Shown in pieces: positions 1 through 11,138 of a stretch of DNA of 64,000 nucleotides; position 1 is the first letter of the stretch; every line of letters begins with the position of its first letter. Under the pieces are notes generated by a model. The model did not search any database. It was not told the DNA's origin and saw nothing but the letters and a program-made list of their open reading frames with translations. The position numbers and the translations under genes were made by a program. The stretch covers positions 124,001 to 188,000 of the forward strand of contig NKYR01000016.1 in assembly GCA_003184365.1 (NCBI GenBank), read 5' to 3'. The stretch comes from Evernia prunastri. Its lineage: Eukaryota > Ascomycota > Lecanoromycetes > Lecanorales > Parmeliaceae.

Positions 1-463
1 GAGAAAAGGCGAGGACATTGGCAAAAACCGTGAAATCTCTGAGCGCACTCGAGGTGAAGTTCCCGAAAATCCGACATTTTCTAGGTTCAGCAAAGTGGCA
101 ATTGTCCCATGCTTCGGTCTTTGCCATATCAGTTATTGATTCACCCCCCAAGTTCGATCAGGGCCGAGATGCACCAGAAGTTACCAATCAGATGCTTGGC
201 AACTAGTACAATAGTATCATGGTTTATATTCCATTATCACGTTAGTGCGTGGGAAAAAAAAGGGCTTTTCCGATACTTTTTTTTTTTCAATTCCTTTATA
301 GTCGAGTCCATTGCACCCCCGTCCTGTCGAGTTTCTCAGACCAGCTCAAATATCCCCCGCACCAACACCAAAGGCATCTACCACCGCTCGCCACTGTCTC
401 GACACCAGTGCATCGTCCAATTCGAATCGCAGTCAGCATTACCAGACAAAGACAAAGCCCATC
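1..463. other. Upstream non-coding stretch
   Basis: No convincing coding region is seen. It contains an 8-A run near 254 and an 11-T run at 287-297. It probably includes the promoter and leader of the small gene that starts at 464. Confidence 0.4.
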
Positions 464-811
464 ATGGAAGCCCGCCTCGTCTACGCCCACAAGGTCAAAA
501 AGATCAACAGCGACGAGCGGGAATGGCGCATCATCAACCCCCACCACTCCGGCATCCGTGTCGACGAAACGCGGATCCCTGCCGAGTACACGCAGTTCTT
601 CACCGCCAACATCGCCCCGGACGTCAGCCACTTCCTCACCGAAATCACCGGAGCAGGGGGCCCATGGGACGGCTGGACCTTGTACGCGGTCGGGCGTCTG
701 ATGAAGACGCAGGATGACGAGCCGACGCCGTACTTCCAGACGGTGTTTGTGAGGAAGGAGAGGGCTGCTCATGGCTTCGAGATGGTTGAAGAGATGGGCA
801 CGTTGCAGTGA
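464..811 (+). CDS. Small hypothetical protein (115 aa)
   Basis: A 115-residue soluble protein with no signal peptide or membrane segment. It starts MEARLVYAHKVKK and has an even, mixed composition with a compact hydrophobic pattern and acidic and basic patches, which is unlike a chance ORF. I do not recognise the family. The reading frame extends upstream to about 311, but that part is low-complexity Pro/Ser/Thr and there is no other good ATG, so the ATG at 464 is preferred. It stands alone: no gene is visible for 3.4 kb downstream. An upstream exon is possible. Confidence 0.5.
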   Translation: MEARLVYAHKVKKINSDEREWRIINPHHSGIRVDETRIPAEYTQFFTANIAPDVSHFLTEITGAGGPWDGWTLYAVGRLMKTQDDEPTPYFQTVFVRKERAAHGFEMVEEMGTLQ

Positions 812-2905
812 GAGGATTTCGCGGCCGTGCCTGAGGGATATGGTCCTTTTCAATAGGATCTTTCTGAGTATGATGCTTTTGGCTATGGTCCTGTGGGTTA
901 TGGGAGGCTGTTGTAATGGACTGTCCGCGAAACAAATTCCGTCAGATTGGTTACTTGGAGTGTAATGCACTAGATAGGTCTTTCGCTTTGGCGATGAGTC
1001 GCATCTTTCATCGGCCGAGGCTCAAACGCTGGATCATTTCAACATGGTGCACTTGGATATTATTTCCTCCCTTCATGCCCGTGTTTGCTTTCTCGAATGC
1101 TGTGACGCAGTCTCGTAAGAAAGCCCCTGTCATACTGCGTCCCCGTCCCACACGTCCAAATTATCTACCTCCCCAGTCTACCTTGTTGGCGGCCCCCGTC
1201 AACAACTCCATCTCACGAGACGATCGCTTCGCGTCGATGTCGTGAGACGATTTGAGGTGCTGCTGCTGCTTGCACTGGGGTAAACATCTATCTACTCTAA
1301 GAAGGGGTCCCGATTGTTCCCGTTGTAGGCAGCCGCGTGATACGGTCGATGCTTTCTATAATCTGCAGGTGTTGGTTTTGGGGGGTGATGGAGGGGTTGA
1401 AGAAGCTGGATGATAAATTGAAAAGTCTCTGCGACGGATGATAGATGATAGATTATTGGTGATCATGAAGATGGACTGACTAGTACACGACACTCCCGTT
1501 CCACATGCTCCAGCTTTCCTTTCCCCCACTCCAAAGTATTCTTACCTCCACATCCCTCTCCACTCCCTTTTTTTTGAAATCAAATAACCAAGCCATACTG
1601 CCTTTAGGCTGCACGTATCGCTTCGCCAGACTCGGGCAATTAAGAAGTGACGCGCCAACCGTTCAAAAGCCATCTATCTCTTCACGCACCCATCATAGAT
1701 GGTCCGACCGTGGCTTGCCGGTTTTTCCGGAGATCATCGTGTATACCCTGAGCATCATTGTACAGGGTTCGATTCATGCCTTTTATAATCTTCCTCTTAT
1801 TTTGGGCGGACCAGCGAACGGACGGACGGACCGCTCGACACAGTTGGACTGGGGGTTTAGTCGGTCGCATAGCATGGCAATTTCGCATGGGGTGTTTCGC
1901 AATTTATGATTGTTTTCGTATAGCAAGGTGAACATCGCATAGCATGGCAATATGGCATATGTAAAGGGACATGACTCGTGTCAGGGACGCAATGATCAGG
2001 AGATTCGTGTCTTGATGGAAGCCCTGTTTGTATTGGGCTTCCCAACAGTGTTTGGGCTCTTCATTCGATTCCATCTCTCTTAGAAACATAGCATTCATTC
2101 CCGCCCGCGGCTGTGTATAGCCTCCTTTCACTCCAGGTATATCTGAACAAGCATTGGGGGTTCTCGTAGCACTAGGGGTGGGACTACATATGCCTCTTCA
2201 GGTAGCCACCTAGCCCCGGTGTTGAAACCCCGCGACAACATGTAAACGATTCCAGCTGTTTTGGTGACGGAAGAATGGTATGTGAAGACTAAATACATAC
2301 GAGTGGCCGGCAAGCTCGGGTCAGGGTGACCAGTGTACCGTGTGCCCGTACCAAACACGAGTGACTATGCAGGACTGATTGCGTAAAATATACAACCTGA
2401 CTCCCTTGGCTTCCTAGGTAGTCTCCGATCCCGTAGCACGTCCCCGACCGATCTGGCCGGGAGTAAGGTGAGGTAAGGTAAGGTCGCCCTGCTGACTGGA
2501 TCTGGCGAAGATGTGAGCGGATTGATAGAGGTGCCGGACATTTCATCATTTGAGCATTGTTTCATATCTTTTTAAACCATGTTACTGCTGTGTTGAACTG
2601 CAGATGTATGTAAGTAGCGTGAAATGCTTTGCCCGTGAGGGCTGTTGTGCGATGTTGATATTGTTCTTTGCACCGTGGTTGTTGGTTGGGGTTGGGATTT
2701 GTTGCTCTTCAAGCCATCTAAGTTATCTTCGAGCTTGTAGAGTATCGGAACAAGGAAAGACGCGATTACTCTAGATCAGCTTGGAGCACCAATGGCGGTC
2801 AAAGTCGCGATTCTCGTAGATTGTTCGTCGGATTTGAATTGGTAGGTAAGAACAGCAGGAACACTACCCTGCTCTATCTCAGTGCTGTGTGAGATATGGC
2901 TCTGT

Positions 2906-2945
2906 AAGGAAGGAAGTAAGGAAGGAAGGAAGGAAGGAAGGAAGG
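2906..2945. repeat. AAGG microsatellite
   Basis: About ten tandem AAGG units with one interruption near 2916. A simple-sequence repeat in non-coding DNA. Confidence 0.9.
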
Positions 2946-3040
2946 TCTTGCGCTCTTTCTACGTAAGTCCAGGACCTGGACACAGATTAATATACCTCCC
3001 TCTCTAAATTGTAAGATGGCAATCGCGGGGAAAGTGAATT

Positions 3041-3065
3041 AGCGAGCAGCAAAATGCTGCTCGCT
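3041..3065. repeat. Perfect 11-bp stem hairpin
   Basis: AGCGAGCAGCA and its exact reverse complement are separated by AAA. The structure is short and very stable, and no gene ends nearby. It may be a remnant of a foldback element related to the MITE-like repeat about 260 bp downstream. Confidence 0.7.
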
Positions 3066-3327
3066 GATCTTTTGTGGTACACGTAGATACGGAATCTGCC
3101 GATGACAGGAGACCGTGTAAAATGGAAGGAAGCTGGGTCAACCGTGTACAAAAATAATGGTAGCAGAATGATACTTACTTTAATGTTCGCAACACGGTAT
3201 TCTGCTAGAGAATGGCCCCTACAAACTACGATACTAGTGACTTTGGCACGTCACACCTTACTACCTTAATTGTAAGGTGGGTGACTAAGCGAGTAGAAAA
3301 TTAGGGCTAGGGTAACTCCGCTCGCGG

Positions 3328-3518
3328 GTAGCAAAAAAGCCCGCACACCTCGACCTCGATAACTCCGCAACGAACAAACTGCAGTTGATACTTCGAGTAC
3401 AAAATCTCTGAAGGATCACCTTCTCTACTTTTGGTAGGGCAAATTCTTTTTCACTGCCTTCGTGGTTGTCAGTTATGATCTGTTGAAATAATTTAGGGTG
3501 TGCGGGCTTTTTTGCTAC
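3328..3518. mobile_element. MITE-like element with 22-bp perfect inverted ends
   Basis: The 22-bp sequences at 3328-3349 and 3497-3518 are exact reverse complements (each reads GTAGCAAAAAAGCCCGCACA plus CC toward the centre). They enclose 147 bp with no meaningful ORF. This is the layout of a non-autonomous DNA transposon or of the end of a longer element. No clear target-site duplication is obvious, so the true boundaries may lie further out. The family cannot be named from sequence alone. Confidence 0.55.
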
Positions 3519-4199
3519 GCAGAAATCGGCTAGTAAGGAAGAATGTAGTAGGCACATCTATTATTGAGCATAGCGAAGAATCTACCTATGGAAGAAGACA
3601 GGCATACTTATGTCCATCAGATGCGGGAGATTACACCCTTCTATCTCATACATCATGGCGCAATTCGGTGGGGCCGTTCTCTTCCGATAATTCCAGCTGG
3701 TTCCGGTATCTCGCTCGATGTGAATGATTACCCTATATATGCCAAGCCACCATATTTCCAACAACAATGTAACTACTAATCGTGCACTCCCCTTAGCATT
3801 ATTCTTAGACACTCCCTCCTTAGTCCACTCAACACATGGTAGTTATTCAACACAATCGAGCTGGGCAATATTATCCAACAGCTATTCCTTTCAACCAGCA
3901 GCACAGGTATTCTGGGCTTTGAGACCTTCCCAGCTCCATCTTTGCCTTATGGCTCGCCCCCCGAACTTGACAGCGAGATCGATGTCTATTTAACAATAGC
4001 TTACTCCTCATACACATCCGAATTCGAGCAAAGGAGTCCGCCTGTAGAGCTTACGACACGACTTGACTGGATCCTAAGCTGGCACATGCTGTCACCATTT
4101 AGCGACCGGACCGTGCTCGGGACTTCTGCTCCTTGAAAGTCTACGCCTCGAAGAGCCTTGCCGCGGAAGACAAAGCAAGTGAACTTACATCATTAGACC

Positions 4200-5741
4200 A
4201 TGATAACAATACTCAGCCTCCCAAACGAGCTTCTTGATCAAATTTTCAATGACCTCCACATTGATGACATCGAAGCCTTCTCATCATGCTGCAAAACGGT
4301 CAAACTATTCGCAGCAGCCCGAGTTGAGAAGCACCGAGCAAGGAAGTTCAAATTCAGCACCATTGCGATTGAGCCTAGGAATGGCCTGGTGGGCCCGTAC
4401 GACCATTTACCAAACGACGTTTTAGACGACGAAGTTTTAGAACACGGCAAGAGGACCGATCTTATCCCAACAAGTTTACTCCAAGACTTTCTAATGGACG
4501 AAGAGAACGCAATGTATCCCCGCTTGATGTCGATCCGACACATCGACGAGATTCACTACGGTAGTGAAGAGAAGCGTCGCCCATTGATCGCCACATACCT
4601 CGAACAGCACCATGGACTTGAGGGTAAGATTGTCGCCAAAGTCAAGCAGATTCAAAAGAGTCTCTACCCCGAAAACCCAGCCGTCGAAGCCCATGATTGG
4701 ATTGACAGCATCAAAGGAGGCAACTTCGATGCCACTGCCGCTCTTCTTGTAACTCTCTTTCCCAACGTGAACACTCTGCGGATGGCAAATCATCATGCAA
4801 CCACAGAAAATCTATTGACAAGTACACTGGAAAGATTGATGTCAGTAGCCGCAAAGGAGGGCCCACGAGCATTTGGCGCGTTCACTGAGCTATCGGAGAT
4901 CAACTTGGATGGCCTAAGAGGCGACGAACGCGCAAATGGGAAGCTAATTGCTGCGTTGATGATCTTGCCGTCCATGCGGGTGATCAAAGGGCGTAGAATC
5001 TATTTACCAAGCTTTGATTGGCCCTACGGATCTGCCACTTCGAGCGTAAATGAGCTTTCACTGTGGTGCTGCCAGATGAGCTCTGATTCCCTCGTTAGTT
5101 GCCTCGAACGGATTAGAGCGCTGAAAAGATTTACCTACAATATGTACGCGGCCGGCGTATCTGCCATAACATGGGAACCCCGTCTTATCGTCAAAGCCTT
5201 ACGGAAACATGCGCGGAGGACTCTCGTTCATTTGGAACTTACAGGACGACTGACCAGCTTTTCCCCACTCCCGATAGATGGTGAGCCTTTTGTTGGGACT
5301 CTGCGGTCATTTGAAGTCTTGGAGAGCCTTCGGTTGATAACGACAATGCTTTTCAAACCGATTGACAGCGAAGACACTGACGAGAGCGAGGAGATGAACC
5401 AAGTTGCATATCAAGACTTCGTGCGCCCTGCTGATCTGGTGGAGCCACGGCGGCTCGTGGACTTCTTACCTTCTTCGGCCAGGAAGCTTGAACTCGTGGG
5501 AGGCTTGTCAGACGAGGAAGCTCGAGACATGTTTGCGGATCTGCCGAAGCTCAAACGTGAACAGTTGCCACACCTTTTGGAAATCGTGCTGGAAGACAAT
5601 GATCCTCTTGAGCAGGAGACCAAGGATCTCTGCAAGGATGCCGGTATCAGGTTGAAATCGGTTAAGAGAGTGGTGCATCGATTTCAACGTATCTACGCAG
5701 TTACGAAGCCTACACCGCAGGTGGACGAAATCGAACTCTAA
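4200..5741 (+). CDS. F-box domain protein (513 aa)
   Basis: Single-exon 513-aa protein. Residues 4-45 read as an F-box (SLPNELLDQIFNDL, then a Ser/Cys-rich second helix with CCKTVKLF), the Skp1-binding module of SCF ubiquitin ligases. The rest is leucine-rich with irregular LRR-like stretches (LVHLELTGRLTSF, LESLRLI, SARKLELVGGLSDEEA), the usual substrate-recruiting arrangement in fungal F-box/LRR proteins. The substrate is unknown. The start is the first ATG in the frame and is immediately followed by the F-box. No neighbour suggests a pathway. Such genes form large, fast-evolving families in Pezizomycotina. Confidence 0.85.
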   Translation: MITILSLPNELLDQIFNDLHIDDIEAFSSCCKTVKLFAAARVEKHRARKFKFSTIAIEPRNGLVGPYDHLPNDVLDDEVLEHGKRTDLIPTSLLQDFLMDEENAMYPRLMSIRHIDEIHYGSEEKRRPLIATYLEQHHGLEGKIVAKVKQIQKSLYPENPAVEAHDWIDSIKGGNFDATAALLVTLFPNVNTLRMANHHATTENLLTSTLERLMSVAAKEGPRAFGAFTELSEINLDGLRGDERANGKLIAALMILPSMRVIKGRRIYLPSFDWPYGSATSSVNELSLWCCQMSSDSLVSCLERIRALKRFTYNMYAAGVSAITWEPRLIVKALRKHARRTLVHLELTGRLTSFSPLPIDGEPFVGTLRSFEVLESLRLITTMLFKPIDSEDTDESEEMNQVAYQDFVRPADLVEPRRLVDFLPSSARKLELVGGLSDEEARDMFADLPKLKREQLPHLLEIVLEDNDPLEQETKDLCKDAGIRLKSVKRVVHRFQRIYAVTKPTPQVDEIEL

Positions 5742-7140
5742 TTGTGATCTGTGCGACCCTCTTAGGGTCTCCAGTCTTCTCTCAATGCTATATAGTGTGC
5801 ATGCTTCTGCTCCTGATAATGCACAAGAGCGATTTCATAAATGCCTATACTGTGGGGATATGTTTGAAAACAAAAGCAGCGAGCTTCTCATCTGATCCAA
5901 ATATCCTCCTGATACTCGCTACCAAATGAAGACTGTGAACACAACCCCGCCCCTTTTAAGTCCATCGATACCCTTCCCTCTCTCCCTTGACTTCCGGGTA
6001 AGAGTACATTAGACCTCCAAGGTACAATCCTTCCCTCTCTCCCTTGACTTCCGGGTAAGATTACATTAGACCTCCAAGGTACAATAGGTGCCCGTAGTAC
6101 CAGTATCCAAGACAGCATTCTCGCTCAATAGAAACCCATTCAGCGCTTGTCCACATCTTGCGCCAACGCTTTGTCTTCGGTAAGTGAGGACTAGCCTGTC
6201 GGACATTCAGTGCATCCTGAGAGTGAGGGTAGACGCGAGTGTATCTATATAGGAGAGGAAGACCCTGTCCGCGAACTACGTAATCTGCAGAATAGCAAAG
6301 ATCACGGCGCTTCAGTTGATCCAATTCACGACAACGGTACTGGGAATTCGTTGGTGGGCTTGTTTCACTTTTGTTGGTTTTTTCAATCAGCCATGTTTCA
6401 TGTTCGCTATGATTTTCGACGATGACGGGGGACACGTGGCTAGGTATGGGCTTTTTACATACCTGTCCTGCACAAACACATGACTCTTCGTTCGATTTTC
6501 CACTCTTGAGGAGCCATAGCACATCTTTGTCCCGTAAGTCAATGCCTGCACTCGGATAGCATCACTCTAGGTTTATGCCGTACAGGCATGAGAATTTTCC
6601 CCAGCGCTAGAGCATGAGGATGTGCCTATTTGAGCCTCTGTTGGGCCTATTTAGGTAGCTTGCCCTGGCGGTGGAAATGCCCCCCCTGCTCTCCCCCCCA
6701 ATAATCAGTTATCACCATTCGTTTTTTGTTGTGCTTGGTAGGCATCGAAATCAGGCAGCTAAAAAGGGGGTTTGTAGGTTCTACTAATTGATGGAAATCC
6801 ACTGTCGTAGTTTGTGGAATGCAAAACGGTGTTGAGATCAATACCACCGTTGGCTAGTTCGATGCTTCCGTCAGAACTACCGGCCATATTTCAAATATAG
6901 TTGTTCCTCATTTTATCCATCGTCTTCGTCTAGATTCGGGGTAGGCCAGTCACTGAGCTGTACCTAGGCAATTTGATAGGCCGGGCTGTGGACATGCAGG
7001 TAGCAAAGATAAGGTGTCATCATGACTTCTGCAACCGTTGACCTCATCAGCTGGAATTCCGAACCTGGTGTCGCTCGAGCGGGGCTTCCCAGTAATCGGC
7101 CAAAGAATGATCATCAAGGGAGTCCGGTGGAGCGTTGGAA
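5742..7140. other. Intergenic interval
   Basis: No gene is supported. It contains a 57-bp tandem duplication (listed separately). Open frames through the duplication exist on the minus strand but look accidental. Confidence 0.5.
5972..6085. repeat. 57-bp tandem duplication, two copies
   Basis: Copies at 5972-6028 and 6029-6085 differ at a single base (about 6061, g to t). The unit length is a multiple of three. Near-identity suggests a recent duplication. It lies about 230 bp downstream of the F-box stop codon. Confidence 0.95.
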
Positions 7141-8290
7141 TTAGGTCTTGGCCTGATCGTGGTCGTCAGGCAAGTCGGTGACACGTGGAAACTGTGGACC
7201 GATGGCCTCATAGTCCAGTATAGCTTTCCGCTGTATACCGTGCCACTGGAGGGAGCAGTCTTCATCAAGGATTCTTCCTTTGTATCGCAGCCGAAATTCT
7301 TGCGGGTCCTGATTCAAGAGCTCCAACCTCCCAGCTACGAGTTTCTTCACTCCTCCCACACTGCGGTCATCCCACAAAGAGAAGTTCAGGGGTGTCAACC
7401 CGGGTGCGCCGTAAACAGTCAGCATTATGAAAAATCTCCCAGAGTTGAGTGCGTCGGCGACCTGGGTGCTAAAGTCCAGACCCACGGAGACACGATCGGA
7501 CCCGTCGATATGGGTGAGAGCTGTATGATACAAGGTCGAGACATTGACGCTGTCAGAATCACAGAGAGAACTGACTTGCATACTGGGTGAGGGCGTGTTC
7601 GCACATTCAGATCTGGCATCGCCCAGGTAATGCCGTAGAGCGAATCTATAGTCCGTTCTTAGAGCAGCTCTTTCGATATCGACAAGCTTTGGAGCCGCTG
7701 GCAATCGTGCAGCTCGCACGTCTTCCATTTCCAGTTGCATGACTGCCAAACTTTCGTGGAGGTCATCTACATTTTTCGCCACGTCTGACAGAAGGTGACT
7801 GGGCTTCGTATTTGCAGAGTTGAGATCGTTACTTCATAAAAGGTGAGTGAGTATAGGAAGCAAGATTTTGAGGGTCCTACAGGTTGGCGACTTACAGATT
7901 GGTGGCAGAGATGGCGGTAATCAGTGTCAGCTTTTGAGCATTCATAGCCCTCCTCAGGTCTTCTATCTCCTCCAGAGTTCCGCACTCCTGATAAGTAGCG
8001 ATGATCGTACTTAAGTCCTCGAAAACTGCGATGGAACTCTCCAGAACCCTTATCAGACTCTCAGACGTCGCCCTAATGGGAGAGGCTTTGAATTGAAACC
8101 CATCCTCCAAGAGAAGGCTTTGGAGAGTTTCTGAGACAAGGTAGTAGTCTTCGAGGTCTTGGAGGACGATCTGAATATGTCGTGGAGCACTGCGAATCCC
8201 AGATGATAATTTGTATAGCGTCTGGTATGAGTCGTAAGCTGTCGCTACCCGAGTGAACAGGCTTGCTGTAAGGCCAATGGCATTGGGCAT
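7141..8290 (-). CDS. STAND-type N-terminal domain fused to ubiquitin-like domain (350 aa)
   Basis: Two exons, 8290-7896 and 7798-7141, joined by a 97-bp intron with a GTAAGT donor and CAG acceptor. The join restores one frame (SATNL then HLLSDVAKN). Residues 1-130 are all-helical and match the pattern of the fungal N-terminal domain found in front of STAND/NLR proteins (LTASLFTRVATAYDSY, then a helix pair beginning PRHIQIVLQDLEDYY). No NACHT or NB-ARC follows. Instead residues about 265-340 look like a beta-grasp ubiquitin-like fold (FRLRYKGRILDEDCSL, HGIQRKAIL), matching the pattern of ubiquitin strands 3-5. There is no Gly-Gly tail, so conjugation is unlikely; it may be a docking domain. 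Divergent from the epimerase gene with 327 bp between starts. Domain calls are by eye. Confidence 0.7.
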
Positions 8291-8617
8291 ATCCTACACG
8301 CTACGGAACGCTAAGTGCAAATACTGCGAGATCTTGAGTACAGTGCATTCCAGCAGAAGTTTTGGGAAGAGAAGAAAGGATTTCAAAATTCCCGCAAGGA
8401 ACTATGTTGTTTACAGCATGCATAGGGGCTTAGCTGTGGCTCTATCTTCGCCCACTATCAGCCCTTCCCGGGGGGACCGGGGCCCCGAAACTCCGGCGCC
8501 AAGCCGCGGCACAAGGTGGGAATTGGTATGACATCACGTTTCAATCGTCCAACCGTCCTACAATAGTATTTTACTACATTCTCTCGAACCATTCGCTTCA
8601 ATTCCCCATCAGGCATC
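8291..8617. promoter_or_regulatory. Shared divergent intergenic region
   Basis: The 327 bp between the two divergent ATGs at 8290 and 8618 must hold both promoters. A GC-rich block with overlapping GGGG/CCCC palindromic runs lies at about 8466-8500. No defined factor site is recognised. Confidence 0.4.
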
Positions 8618-9602
8618 ATGGCAGCATCCACGGGCAAACGCATTATCTTCACAGGCGGCTCAGGCAAAGCTGGTCGTCACGTAATTCCTTACCTCTTATC
8701 CAAAGGCCACTCCGTCCTCAACCTCGACCTAGTCCCTCTCGCCCACCCCTCTGTCTACACCCTCAAGACAGACCTTACAGACGCCGGTCAAGTCTTCAAT
8801 GCCTTTACGTCGAATTTCCACATCAATGACTACTCGAACCCTCGTCACTCAGACACAGTGCCAGTGGGCCCCATTGATGCTGTCATACACTTTGCGGCAT
8901 ACGCGAGGAACATGCTGGTGCCGGATAATGAGTGCTTCAAGGGGAACGTTTTGAGTACATATAATGTGATTGAGGCCGCCTGCAAATTGGGGGTCAAGAA
9001 GGTTATCATTGCCAGTAGTGAGACGACCTATGGGGTTTGCTTTTCGCAGGGGGATAGCGATTACCATTCCTTTCCATTGGAGGAGGATTACGACTGCGGT
9101 GAGTGTCGCCTCGTTCAGTTTAGGTACAGCTGTAATACTGAGGATGAACGCCGTAGATCCAATGGATACGTACGCAACCAGCAAACTCTGCGGAGAGCGC
9201 TGTGCAAGAAGTTTCGCAAGGAGGTTCCCAGGAACGGACATTTACGCACTGAGAATAGGGAACGTGATCGAGCCACATGAGTATGAGAAAGATTTTCCGG
9301 AGTACGTCAACAAGCCAGAGACGAGAAAGAGGAATGCCTGGAGCTATGTCGACGCAAGAGACTTAGGTCAAGTATGTGATCTATGCATAAAGAAGAGTGG
9401 ACTGGGTTTTCAAGTTTTTAATGCTACCAACACGACGTCGTCGTTGAAGGTGCCGACCATGCAATATCTGAAAGAGACCCAACCCAACACGCCCATTACA
9501 CGAGAGTTGGGCGAGTATGAGGGCCCGCTTAGTAATCGGAAGGCGAGGGAGGTGCTGGGGTTCAAAGAGGAGCATCCATGGCACAAGTACGTGAAAGTAT
9601 AA
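8618..9602 (+). CDS. NAD-dependent epimerase/dehydratase (308 aa)
   Basis: Extended short-chain dehydrogenase/reductase. Exons 8618-9098 and 9157-9602 flank a 58-bp intron with GTGAGT donor and TAG acceptor. Splicing restores the catalytic motif YATSK (Tyr166, Lys170). The nucleotide-binding loop is TGGSGKAG (Gly13, Gly16, Gly19) and an acidic residue ends the second strand (LNLDLVPL), favouring NAD. The SSETTYG segment supplies the catalytic Ser/Thr. Length and layout fit UDP-sugar epimerase or uronate-dehydrogenase-like members; the substrate cannot be assigned. The C-terminal half has the usual YVDARDLGQ motif. Cytosolic, with no signal peptide. Transcribed divergently from the STAND-N/ubiquitin-like gene. 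Confidence 0.88.
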
Positions 9603-11138
9603 GTATGAAAAGGATTGGTTGAAAATCCGAATATCAATCTCAGCTTGCCAAATGTACAGTCTCCCTGCGTTAGTATTACAACGCCGAAGGGATCGACTTC
9701 CGTTCACAGTCCTCCTGCACATTTATATCTCGCCTTCTGGGGGTGTTTGAGTCCGAAGGCCGAAATGTGGAGCCGCTGATCCCATGAGGGTTCAGAATTC
9801 AGCTTTATGGCAGGGCCGCAAGTCTTCGTACGTTTGATCTGTTCTCAGCTCTGTAATACTTTGCTTGCCACTCAGACTCAGGCTCCGAGGCTATTTCAAA
9901 TATCGAAACATCGAACTCATAAGCCTACCTTAAACTAGCCCAAGAGACTAATATAGGTAAGCTACAGTATCGCATTCGACAGCATTGAACGGTTGGACAT
10001 AAAACGGAGCAAGCAGGATAACCGAGGTAAGGGCAGCTGACCTGGTAAGGTAGATAAAGAACGCATATGCTCTTAAGCAGATTCAAAAACAAAGGCAAGG
10101 TAAGCTGACTGGATTATCTCCTTAACATCAATCATCAAGGTGAATTGGGTACATGAAGAATGGAACGGATCAATATCTTAGAAATGGGCTATATACCTTC
10201 TTCAAACATCCAAGCCGAACGCTGAAAGTCTTTCATCTTGCATTTGCTTCCTTCAGTAATCTGTCCACAAAGATTATTCCTTCCCCCATATTCCGCCACT
10301 GCTTCAAATTTGCAACTTCGCAAGGTGGTAGGATGCAACCTCCTGACCACTGAAAGAAGGCCAATGATGCCGCCATCTTTGAGCTCTAAGTAAGTAGGGC
10401 GTTTTTACTTTTGCCCGTCTAACCGTACCTCGCCTGCTAGAGAGAGGAAGCTAGCTTCGAATCATCTCGGAATGACACCTAAGTTGCGTAGCCGGATCTC
10501 TTTGGAAATGCTGCAACCACAGGTCACGATGCAGCTGAAGAATGTCAAACCGAACGTTGATATTGCTATGTAGGCTATTGGAACGACTCTGTACTTGCTA
10601 TCATGGGGAACCTAAGGACCTCTCACTATTTTTGGTAACTGTCGGCTATGGAATAGTGGGGTTCAAGGGGGCGATTCTCCGTTGGTACTCTACGACCGAA
10701 TCAAGCGAACCAATTAGGTGCCTAACAAAATAACCGGAGATACTGTTCGCGATACATTGCATTTGGTTATTCAGGCACTGTTTCGCTGCATCGACTGCCT
10801 TAATGCCTATGGAGTCGTCGATGTTTCAAGGCAACTTTGGGAACGTCGTATCCGACTTCTCCAAAAGTATGCCACCTCCTTGATCCTTTCAATAGGGAAT
10901 CAAAGCCTTTCATACCCAAAAAAACTCCAGATGCACCTGTCATGCACCGATCATTGCCGGACGCCTCTCCTCTGCATGAAACGGAGTTCATCCTGGAGGA
11001 TCGAAGCGAACCCTTTGCAATACAACTTACCCCTGAAGGAAATCAAAAGGACAACTTTTGCTATTTGTTTCCAGAGGGGACCTCAAAATCACCCTGTTTG
11101 TCTTTCCGTACTAGTTGCACTTCGTCTCAACCCGCTCG
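9603..11138. other. Intergenic interval
   Basis: About 1.5 kb without a supportable gene. An open frame at 10837-11157 has a somewhat protein-like composition but no domain and overlaps the start of the next gene, so it is taken as leader sequence. Confidence 0.45.

Larger units (their letters stand above)
812..4199. other. Gene-poor interval with repeats
   Basis: I see no supportable gene in this 3.4 kb. It carries an AAGG microsatellite, a perfect short hairpin and an inverted-repeat element, each listed separately. ORFs here are short, overlapping and lack protein-like composition. The last 500 bp should hold the promoter of the F-box gene. Confidence 0.5.

Noticed and set aside
296..970. 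Long minus-strand frame opposite the small gene at 464
   Set aside because: Shadow of the plus-strand gene; composition matches antisense reading.
1505..1909. Plus-strand open frame of 134 codons in the gene-poor region
   Set aside because: No ATG context, domain or biased composition; low-complexity start; treated as chance.
3297..3312. Telomere-like TTAGGGCTAGGG
   Set aside because: Only two imperfect units, internal to the sequence; chance.
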